57,329 nucleotides of DNA. Origin: Armatimonadetes bacterium DC. Lineage in GTDB: Bacteria; Armatimonadota; Fimbriimonadia; Fimbriimonadales; GBS-DC. The stretch covers positions 1 to 57,329 of the forward strand of contig LDYB01000008.1 of assembly GCA_001442985.1 (NCBI GenBank). Reading direction: 5' to 3'. The translations under genes and the position numbers were made by a program. Under the pieces are notes generated by a model. That model was given only the letters and a program-made list of their open reading frames with translations, was not told the origin of the DNA and ran no database searches. Position 1 is the first letter of the stretch; each line of letters starts with the position of its first letter. Positions 32,239-42,000 of the stretch are shown piece by piece.

Positions 32239-34032
32239 TTACGCCACCTGCTCTGCAGTTTCAAACAGGTTAATCTCGCGGGCGCTTTTCTCCACAAGGT
32301 CGGTTTCCAGCGTCAGGCATGGGAAGCCAAAGTACTCCCCTTCCTGCAGCTCCACCTGATGCCCGCTGATTTGCGCCCAGCCTCGAAGCGGTGTGAAGAG
32401 CAGAACCCCCAGCCGATTCATCGTTTGCGCAGAGAGCAGAGCCAGTTGCATTTGCCCTGGAAGTCCTGCGAGTTTGTAGCGCAGGTTGGCGCGCGCGGTG
32501 AGCCACCGCGCCAGCTCATGGGCTGTCAGCCACTCGTAGCCGTTGTAGCGCACCGTGCCAATCATCCGCATCAGCGCATCGGCGCTGCTGTGGTCTGTTA
32601 GCACCGAGGGGCGTATGGTGAGGTGGAACACCCCATACACGCTTCGGGTCGCGCTGAAGAGGGCGTTCACCTGTGCTGGCGAGACCCACTCCATCGCCCG
32701 ATATGCCAGCAGGGGGAGCGAATAGACGCGGATGATCTCTCCGGGGCGCGTGCGACTCATCGGTTGCCACAGGTGTGCGCTTCCAAACAGGAACCCGCTT
32801 GCCTGGGGGTGATAACCGCCGCGGCTGAGCTCTGTAAAAATCTGCGCCCGCTCCACATACTCATAAAACTCGCTACAGCCCCGCCACTGCAGTCCCTCCA
32901 CCTGCACCGCGGTAATCGCCCGCACGCCCGTAAAGCGACGCAAATTATCCACCTGATTCTGCAGGCTGCTCGGCTTACAGAATTGCCCCGGCTCAGGCAC
33001 ATAGCGTAAGCCAATCTCGTGTTCACGGCGTGCTAAATCACGATAGAAGTTCGCGTTGTGCATCAGCTCGCTGATGCACCAGACGGCGCGCGTGCCTGTG
33101 AGGGTCATCAGGTGATTCAAGTGCGTTTCGTAGCTGCCGCTTGCAGGGTCAGACTCGATGCTCAAAACGCCCACTCCTGGCAACAGGCGCGGGTAGAACC
33201 AGACCATCGGCACAACCGCGCCTGCCCATTGCCCCGCCTGAAGCACCGCCCGAATCAGGCTCTCCTGCCATAAATCGGCGACGGGCTTCAGAAAACAGAG
33301 GGTGCCATCTTCGCACGGGTAGCGGTCCAGATACCAGTCCAGCCGCGTTGCATCCTCACTGTGGAGGCATGGATCTTCGTAGCGTGAGGGGATATCGGGG
33401 GGTAGCACGACCTGCTCGCTCACGGGGCGCCCCATGCGAATGCGCAAAATCGTTTCGCCCAGGTCAATAGCGAAGACCAGCACATGCCCTGCGCCCAGCG
33501 TATGATGGAGGAGTGCGGGGCGGTCGGTGCGCCGTCCGTGTGGGTCGTGCCAGTATGCCCACACTTCGGCGCCGGTAGCGTGGACTTCGCGCCCCCCGAA
33601 GCAGTGGAGTAGCCCCCATGTTTCGGGTAGCACGGTGTTGGGCTTTTCAGAGGCGACATAGCCCTCCCCCAGTCGGACAGGCTTGCCGTCGGGATGGGTC
33701 TGGGGTTCACAGCCTGTGATTTCGGGCGCCTCAGGCACGCCGCCAACGGCAATCCACACACCGCCCTGTTCCACAAACTGGTGGAGCGTCAGGCGTGTGG
33801 CGTCATCCAGCTCCCCTTCGCCCAGGGTGAGCAGGATGTCCAGATGGGGCACGCGGGACGCCAGCTCGGCAGGCGTGAGCCATTCGGGCAGGAAGCCTGC
33901 ATACCGAATCACCTCACACGCGTAGGTTTCGAACGGGTTCGTGCAGGTGGGGGGGCTTCCCACGCCCGTCTTGCTGACTGCGCTGAACGGGCAGACCCCA
34001 ATGCGCGCCCATCTCCACTGTGCCTTGCTCAT
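32239..34032 (-). CDS. Unknown large protein inside the flagellar operon (possible GATase-like plus deacetylase-like domains)
   Basis: The 597-residue protein has no signal peptide. Residues 1-210 resemble a class I glutamine-amidotransferase-like or trehalose-utilisation-like fold, with HLDILLTLGEGELDD and FVEQGGVWIAVGGVPEAPE. Residues 270-520 loosely resemble polysaccharide-deacetylase barrels: VGVLSIESDPASGSYETHLN, GTRAVWCISELM, and RREHEIGLRYVPE. The deacetylase zinc triad is not clear. It is tightly placed between flgE and fliM (three bases before fliM), so it is co-expressed with flagellar genes. A role in flagellin or hook modification is only a guess. Confidence 0.75.
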   Translation of the reverse strand: MSKAQWRWARIGVCPFSAVSKTGVGSPPTCTNPFETYACEVIRYAGFLPEWLTPAELASRVPHLDILLTLGEGELDDATRLTLHQFVEQGGVWIAVGGVPEAPEITGCEPQTHPDGKPVRLGEGYVASEKPNTVLPETWGLLHCFGGREVHATGAEVWAYWHDPHGRRTDRPALLHHTLGAGHVLVFAIDLGETILRIRMGRPVSEQVVLPPDIPSRYEDPCLHSEDATRLDWYLDRYPCEDGTLCFLKPVADLWQESLIRAVLQAGQWAGAVVPMVWFYPRLLPGVGVLSIESDPASGSYETHLNHLMTLTGTRAVWCISELMHNANFYRDLARREHEIGLRYVPEPGQFCKPSSLQNQVDNLRRFTGVRAITAVQVEGLQWRGCSEFYEYVERAQIFTELSRGGYHPQASGFLFGSAHLWQPMSRTRPGEIIRVYSLPLLAYRAMEWVSPAQVNALFSATRSVYGVFHLTIRPSVLTDHSSADALMRMIGTVRYNGYEWLTAHELARWLTARANLRYKLAGLPGQMQLALLSAQTMNRLGVLLFTPLRGWAQISGHQVELQEGEYFGFPCLTLETDLVEKSAREINLFETAEQVA

Positions 34033-34091
34033 AGTTCCCCATCCCGATTTTCGGCAAGCCGCTCGACTTTCTTCACCGCAAGGCTACGCGG

Positions 34092-35366
34092 TTAGCGCTT
34101 CATGTTGACCACATCTGCCAGCAGCTCGTCCACCACCGACACGATTCGCGTGTTCGCCTGAAAGCCGCGCTGGGTCACGATCATATCGGCGAACTCGCTT
34201 CCCAGATCCACATTGGACTGCTCCAGGTAGCCGGCGTTGATTTCGCCCAGTCCGCCTGTGGTGGGCGCGCCAATCTGGGGTAGCCCGGAGTTGTCGGTCA
34301 GTCGCCACATGTTGTTGCCCAGCCGCTCCAGCCCCGCCGGGTTAGAGAACAGGCTGAGCGCAATCCGTCCCATGGGGCGCGATAGCCCGTTGGAGAACAC
34401 GCCCTGAATCGTGCCGTCGATGCCGATGGTGAACTCCTGAAGCGTGCCCGGGGGGAAGCCGTCCTGATAAATCGGCTGTACCACCGACTCGGCAGCCAGA
34501 GAGGTAATCTGGCTGAGATCCAGCGTCACGGTGAACGGCGATGCGCCGTTGGTGGGGGTGATGGTAATCTGCTGGGTGGTGGAGCCAATCAGGCGTCCCT
34601 GCGAATCGAAGTAGAGGCGCGTGTTGGACCCTGTGCTGAAATCACCCACCACAGTGGCGCCTTCGGTGGCTTCCCAATCCCAGGACATGACCGCGCCTGT
34701 GGGCGCGCCTGCGGGCGGCGGCGACTGGCGGTTGCGGAAGGTAATCGTAATATCATGGGCGCCGCCCAAGCCGTCGTACACGCGCACGGTTGCCGAATAC
34801 TGGTCGCCTGAACCCGCGTTCGCGTTGAGATTACCGGTGTAAATCACCTGCGAGGTCTGGCGGACTGCCGCCTGCGAGCCGACGGGAAACTGAAGCACCG
34901 AGCTGGCGGTGATTGCCTGATTGGTGTCTATCAGCCCGCCTGGGTCGGCGCGCCAGCCCAGCACTTTCCAGCCCGTGCCCCGATGTACCAGAAAGCCCGA
35001 GGAGTCGAGTCCGAACGCGCCATCGCGTGTGAATACGACATCCCGTCCGTTGGTGAGCATAAAGTAGCCGTTGCCCTGAATGGCGAGGTCAGTGCTACGC
35101 CCGGTCAGCTCCAGTGCGCCCTGCAGGGGCAGGGTGTCGATGGCGCCGACTTTGACCCCCAAACCCACCTGCATCGGGTTCGTGCCGCCCAGCACGCCGC
35201 TGGGACGACTGGCAGCGCGTAAGGTCTGTGCCATCAGGTCCTGAAAATGGGTCCGGGCGCTCTTGAAGCCAATCGTGTTGATATTCGCGATATTGTTGCC
35301 GATGATGTTCATCTTAATCTGATGTGCCTTGAGGCTGGCAACACCGGAAAGCATCGCTTGCCACAT
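34092..35366 (-). CDS. flgE: Flagellar hook protein FlgE
   Basis: The 424-residue protein has the flagellar rod/hook N-terminus (MWQAMLSGVASLKAHQIKMN, then GNNIANINTIGFKSARTHFQ), the FlgE/F/G middle segments (TDLAIQGNGYFMLTNG, FTRDGAFGLDSSGFLVH), and the C-terminal coiled coil (ADMIVTQRGFQANTRIVSVV). It polymerises into the hook. A start at 35372 is only three bases from AGGAGG (35376-35381). The ATG at 35366 is nine bases away and was chosen. Confidence 0.95.
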   Translation of the reverse strand: MWQAMLSGVASLKAHQIKMNIIGNNIANINTIGFKSARTHFQDLMAQTLRAASRPSGVLGGTNPMQVGLGVKVGAIDTLPLQGALELTGRSTDLAIQGNGYFMLTNGRDVVFTRDGAFGLDSSGFLVHRGTGWKVLGWRADPGGLIDTNQAITASSVLQFPVGSQAAVRQTSQVIYTGNLNANAGSGDQYSATVRVYDGLGGAHDITITFRNRQSPPPAGAPTGAVMSWDWEATEGATVVGDFSTGSNTRLYFDSQGRLIGSTTQQITITPTNGASPFTVTLDLSQITSLAAESVVQPIYQDGFPPGTLQEFTIGIDGTIQGVFSNGLSRPMGRIALSLFSNPAGLERLGNNMWRLTDNSGLPQIGAPTTGGLGEINAGYLEQSNVDLGSEFADMIVTQRGFQANTRIVSVVDELLADVVNMKR

Positions 35367-35379
35367 CTGCATTCACCTC

Positions 35380-35754
35380 CTAACGAATGGTTTTGAGCGC
35401 ACTGAACGGAACGCGCTGGTCGGATACGGTGAGGTAAATCTGCCCTCCGCTGAGCTCCACTGCCTGCACTTTCCCGTTGAGCGTGGTGCCGTTGGGCAGA
35501 ACCGCTTCCACCTCACGCCCGATCAGGCTGGCAGATTGGAGTGCGGTCAGCAGTTGTCCCATGCGTTCCATCTGTTGCGCGGTATTGAGCTGCGCCATCT
35601 GTGCCAGAAAGTCCCGATCCTTTACCGGGTCCATCGGGTTCTGGGATGTCAGCTCCACAATCAGCAATCGCAAGAATTGATAGGTGTCCAGAGCGGTGCG
35701 TGAACTGTTGCCTGCGACCGTCTGGGCGCTTGACTGAACAGCCTGTATTGTCAT
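35380..35754 (-). CDS. flgD: Flagellar hook capping protein FlgD (short form)
   Basis: The 124-residue protein shows the FlgD N-terminal block: FLRLLIVELTSQNPMDPVKDRDFLAQMAQLNTAQQ (key part NPMDP...FLAQMAQL), followed by SLIGREVEAVL. FlgD caps the growing hook. It is short, as in Bacillus, and lacks the extended C-terminal domain of enteric FlgD. The start at 35754 lies six bases from AGGAGG. A longer frame upstream overlaps fliK and is not needed. Confidence 0.92.
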   Translation of the reverse strand: MTIQAVQSSAQTVAGNSSRTALDTYQFLRLLIVELTSQNPMDPVKDRDFLAQMAQLNTAQQMERMGQLLTALQSASLIGREVEAVLPNGTTLNGKVQAVELSGGQIYLTVSDQRVPFSALKTIR

Positions 35755-35773
35755 AGGCGACCTCCTCAGGCAT

Positions 35774-36997
35774 TCACGCCCAGGCGCTCCATCGCCCAAG
35801 AAGGTGGATGCTTTCCGTAGCGTGGCGTGTGATGCGTGTTGGCTCGTTGATAGGGCGAGTTGTTTCGTAGGGTGTTGGTGTCGGGCGTCGGGAAGCGTGG
35901 TGGCTGCCCGTGCCGACGCTGAACGCGCCCAGCTGCAATCCGCGCTGGGCTAACTGCTCGCGCAGGCTCTGCGCCGCCTGTTCCAGCGCACGCCGCGCGA
36001 AATCGTGTTCCGTGGTGAGCCAGGTATGCACCTCGGTACCCTCTACCTGAACGCGAATCTCAATCCGCCCCCATTCAGGCGGGTCTAACTGAAGGGTGAT
36101 GCTCTGTTCGCTGGGGCGTTGCACCAGCCGTTCGATGTGCCGGGCAACCTGCTCCATGTGTTCCCAGCGCAACGCTTCTGAGGATAGGGCGCTTGTTTCC
36201 GGAATAGCGACATCCCCTCCTTGCAAGAGGTGGTGTGTGCCTGTAGCAGGATGTGCCAGTGGCTCCCCACGCGAGTGGGGCACGCGCCTCTCCAATCCCT
36301 GCGGGGTTTCGCGTCCCTCTTCAGGCGATACAGGCTCTTCCCCTGCCCCGATGAGCGCTCCAGAGGGGGCTTGGGGTGCCTCTCTGTTCGGGGTGTGAGT
36401 CGCCCCTGTGGGAGAGGTTGACTCGGGCGTTGCGGGCTGACTCATTATCGGCAGGCGCCCGATTTCTCCTGAGTTCTGCCCGTCAGCATGCCTCGGAGAA
36501 AACACAGCCCCCTCAAAGGTGGGTTCCTGTCCTGACGGGGCAGCGGGCTGCTCCGTCAGGTGCGGCAAGACCGCTTCCTCTGAAACGGGCGTCATGTGCT
36601 GGAGAATCTCCGTGAAGGGGTCCGCCGCGTTCTGTTCGGGAGAAGTGATGGCTTCTGGGTTAGCCGCAGGAGCGTTTGCTTCCATGCGGCTCGCCACCGT
36701 CTCCTGCAGGGAAAGCCCCGCTTGCGGAGCGCGGGCGGTTGGCTCCGAAAGCGCTGGCTCTCCCGCAGGCAGTGGCAAAAACACCCCAGGGACCGGGAGG
36801 CTCATTCCTGCAAGCAAGCCCACCGTGGTGGCATCAGAAGGAGGGTCGGCATCCGTGTGGGCAGGCTCCTGTTCTTCACCAAGCAGGAGGTTCAGCCACT
36901 CTGCAAAGAGACTGTTGCCTTCGCCCTCTGCAAAGGGGCACTCCAAGCCTGTCCACTCACACACAAACGCACTTGCTTGCAGGTTCGTGATGTGCAT
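35774..36997 (-). CDS. fliK: Flagellar hook-length control protein FliK
   Basis: The 407-residue protein has a long low-complexity region rich in Pro, Glu, Ser and Ala (about residues 35-270). The C-terminal FliK domain contains ITLQLDPPEWGRIEIRVQVEG and TTEHDFARRALEQAAQSLRE. FliK measures the hook and switches export specificity. It leads the flagellar operon. TATAAT (37011-37006, minus strand) ends eight bases before the ATG, so the operon mRNA appears leaderless; a GTG three bases upstream is an alternative start. Confidence 0.88.
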   Translation of the reverse strand: MHITNLQASAFVCEWTGLECPFAEGEGNSLFAEWLNLLLGEEQEPAHTDADPPSDATTVGLLAGMSLPVPGVFLPLPAGEPALSEPTARAPQAGLSLQETVASRMEANAPAANPEAITSPEQNAADPFTEILQHMTPVSEEAVLPHLTEQPAAPSGQEPTFEGAVFSPRHADGQNSGEIGRLPIMSQPATPESTSPTGATHTPNREAPQAPSGALIGAGEEPVSPEEGRETPQGLERRVPHSRGEPLAHPATGTHHLLQGGDVAIPETSALSSEALRWEHMEQVARHIERLVQRPSEQSITLQLDPPEWGRIEIRVQVEGTEVHTWLTTEHDFARRALEQAAQSLREQLAQRGLQLGAFSVGTGSHHASRRPTPTPYETTRPINEPTRITRHATESIHLLGRWSAWA

Positions 36998-37005
36998 CAC
37001 CCCGT

Positions 37006-37011
37006 ATTATA
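37006..37011 (-). promoter_or_regulatory. -10 element of the flagellar operon
   Basis: A perfect TATAAT on the minus strand, eight bases before the fliK ATG. No sigma-28-like sequence was noticed. Confidence 0.5.
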
Positions 37012-37049
37012 GGCAGGGTAAGGGAATCTTTAGAGGGGTGGAAGGGAAG

Positions 37050-37553
37050 TTACTCTTCTTCGCCTACAACCTGTAAAACGCGCTGAACGAAATGGTCTGC
37101 CAGCCAGAAACCAGCTTCGCTACGAAGCCTTTCCAGCGCCTCTTTCAGCGATGGTATTTTCTTCTCCTGCTTCGCGCGGATTAGAACGCCAACAACCCCT
37201 GTTACTCTCAAGTTCATCTGACGCGCAACGAGACGCGCTTCCGAATCATCGAGCAGCAAGACATCGGGTTGCTCTTGTACCGCCAACGCAATCGCTTCCG
37301 CTTCACCTGCACCCAGATACAACTTCAACAGGGAAGCAAGGTTCTCATCCTGTAGAGGCTTTTGCTGAAGCCATCCATCTTGAACAGCGCGCTCGATAAG
37401 GGGCGTTTCAGGGTACCCCTGCCCTTGCTCAATCACCTCTCTCAAGACAGCGGGGGGAATCAATACCTCTCGGTGGAATTCACGCAGCAATTCCAGCTGT
37501 CCTATTTTTGAAAGGTGGATTATAGGCGAGGCGTTACTGACTGCTTTGGGCAT
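37050..37553 (-). CDS. DUF3368 PIN-like toxin of a type II toxin-antitoxin pair
   Basis: The 167-residue protein starts MPKAVSNASPIIHLSKIGQL, the DUF3368 signature in which the first PIN-like catalytic Asp is replaced by the SNASP motif. It continues with GAGEAEAIALA and VLLLDDSEARLVA, which supply the remaining acidic residues, and GVVGVLIRAKQ. These proteins are predicted PIN-fold ribonucleases. It overlaps the UPF0175 antitoxin gene by 20 bases. The start at 37553 fits the domain. Confidence 0.82.
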   Translation of the reverse strand: MPKAVSNASPIIHLSKIGQLELLREFHREVLIPPAVLREVIEQGQGYPETPLIERAVQDGWLQQKPLQDENLASLLKLYLGAGEAEAIALAVQEQPDVLLLDDSEARLVARQMNLRVTGVVGVLIRAKQEKKIPSLKEALERLRSEAGFWLADHFVQRVLQVVGEEE

Positions 37554-37794
37554 AATCCAGATCCATCTGCAGGTCTTCTTCCGTGTAGTGGCGTGTAATC
37601 TGGCGGGCGCCGAGCAGCTCGGTAAACTCGCGGACATTCATACCTGCCAGCAAGCACGCTTTCCCGAAGGGCAAGATGCCCCGAGCGTACAGAGCGAGCG
37701 CCAGCTCGCGACGCAGCACCTTCTCCGCTTCATCAGGCGGCAAACGCAGGGCGCGGGAAACCTCTTCAGGTATCTCGATGTTTAGGGATGCCAT
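37534..37794 (-). CDS. UPF0175 family antitoxin
   Basis: The 86-residue protein shows the UPF0175 pattern: LNIEIPEEVSRALRLPPDEA, then LRRELALALYARGILPFGKA, then LAGMNVREFTELLGARQI, a helix-turn-helix-like segment. UPF0175 proteins pair with DUF3368 or other PIN toxins. The message appears leaderless: GGGTATAAT (37811-37803, minus strand) ends eight bases before the ATG. Confidence 0.82.
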   Translation of the reverse strand: MASLNIEIPEEVSRALRLPPDEAEKVLRRELALALYARGILPFGKACLLAGMNVREFTELLGARQITRHYTEEDLQMDLDYAQSSQ

Positions 37795-37802
37795 CGCGTT
37801 CA

Positions 37803-37811
37803 ATTATACCC
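37803..37811 (-). promoter_or_regulatory. GGGTATAAT promoter of the toxin-antitoxin pair
   Basis: GGGTATAAT on the minus strand, eight bases before the antitoxin ATG, with no Shine-Dalgarno site. It diverges from the panD promoter. Confidence 0.55.
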
Positions 37812-37840
37812 CTCCCAACGGACGCAATCCCCGCGCAATC

Positions 37841-37849
37841 GGGTATCAT
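37841..37849 (+). promoter_or_regulatory. GGGTATCAT promoter of panD
   Basis: GGGTATCAT is followed by GGAGG (37858-37862) and the panD ATG at 37871, so the predicted leader is about 15 bases. Confidence 0.5.
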
Positions 37850-37870
37850 ATATAAGCGGAGGCACACCGT

Positions 37871-38254
37871 ATGCGACTGACGGAGCGACTGAAAGCCAAG
37901 ATTCACATGGCGCGCGTCACGGAATCGCGCCTGGACTACATCGGCAGTATCGCGATTGACGAGGAACTGATGGACGCGATTGGTATCGAGCCAGGCGAGA
38001 TGGTGCATGTGTGGGTGATGGATAACGGAGAGCGGTTTCAGACCTATGTAATTCCCGCCCCGCCCGGCTCGGGTGAGATTGCCATCTACGGCTCCGCCGC
38101 CCACAAAGCCCAGAAGGGGCATCGGCTCATCATCGCCGCGACCGTGTTCACCGACGAGTGGGTGGAACCGAAGATGGTGCTGGTCAACGAAAAGAACCAG
38201 ATTGTGCAGTACCTGCCGTTCAAAGCCCAGGCGATTCCAGTGGAGCTTTCCTGA
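37871..38254 (+). CDS. panD: Aspartate 1-decarboxylase
   Basis: The 127-residue proenzyme makes beta-alanine from aspartate for pantothenate and CoA. It shows LKAKIHMARVTESRLDYIGS with the self-cleavage site G25-S26, which creates the pyruvoyl group. SGEIAIYGSAAHKAQKGHRLI and a VEPKMVLVNEKN tail follow. GGAGG lies eight bases upstream. The stop overlaps the next start by one base. Confidence 0.95.
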   Translation: MRLTERLKAKIHMARVTESRLDYIGSIAIDEELMDAIGIEPGEMVHVWVMDNGERFQTYVIPAPPGSGEIAIYGSAAHKAQKGHRLIIAATVFTDEWVEPKMVLVNEKNQIVQYLPFKAQAIPVELS

Positions 38255-39003
38255 TGCGAGGCGAGCCAAGTCTTCGCGCCATCCTGTTCGATGTGGATGG
38301 CACGCTCATCGATACCGTCCAGCTGATTGTGAAGGCGCTGGACTACACTTATCGCAAGCATCTGGGGATTGCTCTGCCCCATGAGGAGATTCGGCGCCTG
38401 ATTGGCTTGCCGCTCCATGTGCAGATGCACTATTTAGACGATAGGGTGAGCCATCCCGTGGACCACCTTCAGATGGAGAACGACGAGCGCGCCTATTATG
38501 AAGCGCACCGCCATGAGGAGCGCGTGATTCCTGAGATGGTAGAAGCAGTGCGCGAAGCCAAGCGACGCGGCTATCGCACCGCGCTCGTGACCTCTAAAAA
38601 TCGGCTGGAGTACGCAATCTCACGCCCTCAACTCCAACTGGATGACTGGATCGATACACTGGTAACGGCGGAAGACACGGAGCGCCATAAACCGCACCCC
38701 GACCCCGTGTTGAAAGCGCTGGAACGCCTCAAAGTCGCTCCCGAGGAGGCACTCTATATCGGGGACACGGTCTACGACCTGACCTGTGGGCGCTCCGCAG
38801 GGACTCAGGTTGCCGCCGTTGCCTGGGGCGCGCACTTGCCCGAAGACCTGCGCGCCGCTCAACCCGACTATTTCTTTGAACACCCACAGGATGTGCTGGA
38901 CTGGATCAGAACCCTCCCACCTATAGACGACGATGGCACGCCGAAAGAAGACAGTTTCCGAGTCAGCCCTGCCTCCCTCCGCGGAGGCTCCCGTTACGAA
39001 TGA
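38254..39003 (+). CDS. HAD-superfamily phosphatase (PpaX/Gph-like)
   Basis: The 249-residue protein has HAD motif I ILFDVDGTLIDTV, a helical cap, motif II in TALVTSKN, the conserved Lys in RHKPHPDPVLKAL, and motif IV YIGDTVYDLTCGRSAG. Likely substrates are phosphoglycolate or pyrophosphate; the sequence does not decide. It starts on the panD stop codon. Its last 24 codons overlap the start of the giant GH42-like gene in another frame. Confidence 0.87.
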   Translation: MRGEPSLRAILFDVDGTLIDTVQLIVKALDYTYRKHLGIALPHEEIRRLIGLPLHVQMHYLDDRVSHPVDHLQMENDERAYYEAHRHEERVIPEMVEAVREAKRRGYRTALVTSKNRLEYAISRPQLQLDDWIDTLVTAEDTERHKPHPDPVLKALERLKVAPEEALYIGDTVYDLTCGRSAGTQVAAVAWGAHLPEDLRAAQPDYFFEHPQDVLDWIRTLPPIDDDGTPKEDSFRVSPASLRGGSRYE

Positions 39004-42000
39004 GAGTGGACGCAAACGACGACGGAAAGTAGCGGAAGCACCGCCGCCAGAGGCAACAGTGCCCACAATCGCGGCGGCGGAATCGCCAGCGGAAGGCTCC
39101 GCCAAGCCGTCGCGACGCAGGCGCACGGCGGCGCCCCCAGCAGAGGCTCCGCCCCCTGAAGCGCCTGCCGCACCCGAAACCGCTCAGGCTGCCGAACCCA
39201 AGCGCAAACGACGCGCGCGGAAAGCCGAAACGGCGCCTGCCGAACCAGAAGCTCAGGTTGTCGCCGCTCCCCCAGAAGCCGAGACACCTGCTGAGGTGGA
39301 GTCGCCCCCTCCCGAAACGCCCCGGCGACGCACCCGACGCAAGAAAACCGCTGCCGAACCCACCACCGAAGCACCCCCTGTGGAAACGGTAGCGGAAGAG
39401 CCTGCTGCCCCCGCAAGCGCCGAAGGCGCCGCTACCCCCGTAGAGAGCGCCGAAGCGCCTGCCCCCACCAGGCGCCGACGCCGCAGAAGAGCCAAAGCGA
39501 CACCCGAAGCCGCGGCTGAGCCTGCGTCTGCAGAGAGTGCCCCTGTTGTTGAGGTCCCGCCCACACCGCCAGCGGAAGCGCCAGAAGAGGCTCCCCGCAA
39601 AACGCGCCGACGCCGTAAAAAGGCGGAAGCTGTCGAAACGGTCCCTGAAACGGCTGTTGTGGAAGAAGCCCTTCCTGCAAAGCCGCCCATTCGCCATCCG
39701 CTGGTGCGCGTGCATTTCCATCACGGCGTTCCCAGCATCACCGTTGGCGAAAAAAGCTATCGTCCCTTCTTCTTTTTTGGCAACCCGCACACCACCGAAG
39801 CAGGCGCCCGCATTCATCAGGAAATGCAGCTCGCCTTTGAGGCAGGCATTTCGCTGGTGGCGTTGCTGATTACCCTGCCCGCACGCGACACAGGGGCGAT
39901 TGAGGCGTTTGACCAGGTGCGCTACTGGGTCGCGCTCGCCCGCGAGCTGAACCCGAATGTGCAGATTCTGTGGCGGATTGTGCCTGCCCCTGTGGGACGC
40001 TGGGAAAAAGAGTATCCCGAAGGCGTGATTCGGTATGCCGACGGCACAATCGGTGGACCCTCGGTGTGCGCTGACCGCTGGTGGCAGCTGGTGCAGGAGC
40101 AACTGACGCGCCTTGTGGAACTGATTGAGCAGGAAGAGGAGGGCGCGCACACGCTGGGCTATCATCTGGACTGGGGCGAGTGGTTTTATCCTGAATCGGG
40201 CGGTTATGATACCAGCGAGGCGGCGCTCAGCGCGTTTCGCGACTGGCTCCGTCGTCACTATCGGGGCGATTCGGTCTCGCTCCGCGCCTGCTGGTTTGAT
40301 GGGCAGGTGAGCTTCAGCACGGCGACTCTGCCACCTTTCCAGCCCAGCGCGCCGCCCCAGAAACTGCAATTCTATCACCTGCGCCGTGAAGGACGCTGGA
40401 TAGACTATCACCGCTTTTTGTCGGAAATCACCGCGAAGCGCATCCTCACGCTGGCAGAGGCGGTCAAAAACGCCTGCCAGAACCGGGCGCTGGTGGGGGT
40501 CTCCTACGGCTATCTGCTGGAGTGGCGCCATCCCCATTCGGGGCATCTGGCGCTGGGGCAGCTGCTGCGAAGCGAGCTGATAGATTTCCTGAGCGCACCG
40601 ATTACCTACGCTGACCGTCTACCTGGCGGCACGGGCGCCTTCCCCACCCCCGTCGACTCGGTACACCTGCACCACAAGCTGTTTCTCTCGGAGGAGGACT
40701 ATCGCACGCCGTTTGGCAAGATGGCGCCGATTGGCGCGCCCGCGACGGAGCGCACGCTGACCCCTACCAGTGAACCTGACGACTATAATCCGCCCCTGCG
40801 CTCGGCAGAAGCGGTGGTGCAGGCACAGGCGCGTTCCGTTGGGCAGGCGCTCACTTTCGGCTACGGCACGCAGTGGATGGACCTGTGGGGCGAGGGCTGG
40901 CTTGCCAGCCCGATTGCATGGGAAAACGCACGCGCGGAGCAAATCCTCTGGGAGATTCGCGAGCGCACCCCGCAGGCGCCCCCCGATGTCGCTGTGATTG
41001 TAGACCCCACCAGCATGCGCTATGTGCGCACTGGCTCGCGCCTGCTGGAACAGGTGATTGTCAAGGCGCGAGAGGCGCTCATGCGCAGTGGCGTCTCGGT
41101 CGGATTCTACCTGCTGGAAGACATCGTGCGCCGCGACTTCCCGCTCACCCGCATGGTGCTGTTCCTGAACGCATGGCGGCTGTCGCACCCTGTGCGAGAA
41201 GCCATCCAGCGCAAGCTCCAGCGCAATCAGCGCACGCTGGTCTGGCTCTACGCAGGTTCCCTGTTCAAAGGACATCGCGACGCGCTCGCCACCGCCCGCG
41301 AGGTGATGGGCTTCGCGCTCGCACGCCAGCCATGGGCAAGCACGCAGGGGACGCAAATTGTTAAACCTACTCACCCGATTGCACGCGCACTCGGCACCGA
41401 TAAGCTCGGCGCTCAAGAGCCATGGGAACCCAGCTACTATGTGCTGGACGAAGACGCCGAAGTGATCGGGCAGTATATTGAAACGGGTTTGCCCTCGCTG
41501 GCGGTTAAGGACCACGGCGACTGGCGCTCGGTGTTTATCGGGGAGCGCACGCTCACCCCGGAGCTGATTCGCGCCCTTGCATGGTGGGCGGGGGTGCATG
41601 TGTGGCTCAGCTCCAACGATGTGGTGCATGTGCGCCGTCCCTGGCTTCACCTCCATGCCACCCGCAGTGGGCGCAAAACCCTCTTCCTGCCCGAAGGCAT
41701 CAGCGTGTATGACCCTGCTGAAGGGCGCGTTATCGCGCGCAACGGCGGCGAATATGTGGTGAGCCTGCAGGAGGGCGAAAGCCGCGTGCTACTAATGGAT
41801 ACCGCCGAGCGGCTGGAAGCGCTTCTGCGTGGAGAAAGCCTGCCGCCGCTGGCGCACGAAGAGCCTGTGCCAGAGCCTGAGCCTGTCAAAATAGAACCCG
41901 TTATCCCCATCGTGGCAGTGGAACCCCTGGAGGAGGTCGCGCCAGAGGCGGCGGAGCCTGCTCGAAGCCGAAAAGCGCGCGGCGCTCGCAAGCGCCGTTC

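Noticed and set aside
37050-37637. Longer DUF3368 toxin starting at 37637
   Set aside because: The first 28 residues are the out-of-frame image of the antitoxin gene. MPKAVSNASP at 37553 matches the family start.
38963-40546. 527-codon frame antisense to the giant GH42-like gene
   Set aside because: The translation is low-complexity (RFG, GRR repeats) as expected from the complement of Pro/Ala/Arg codons. The + strand has the recognisable domains.
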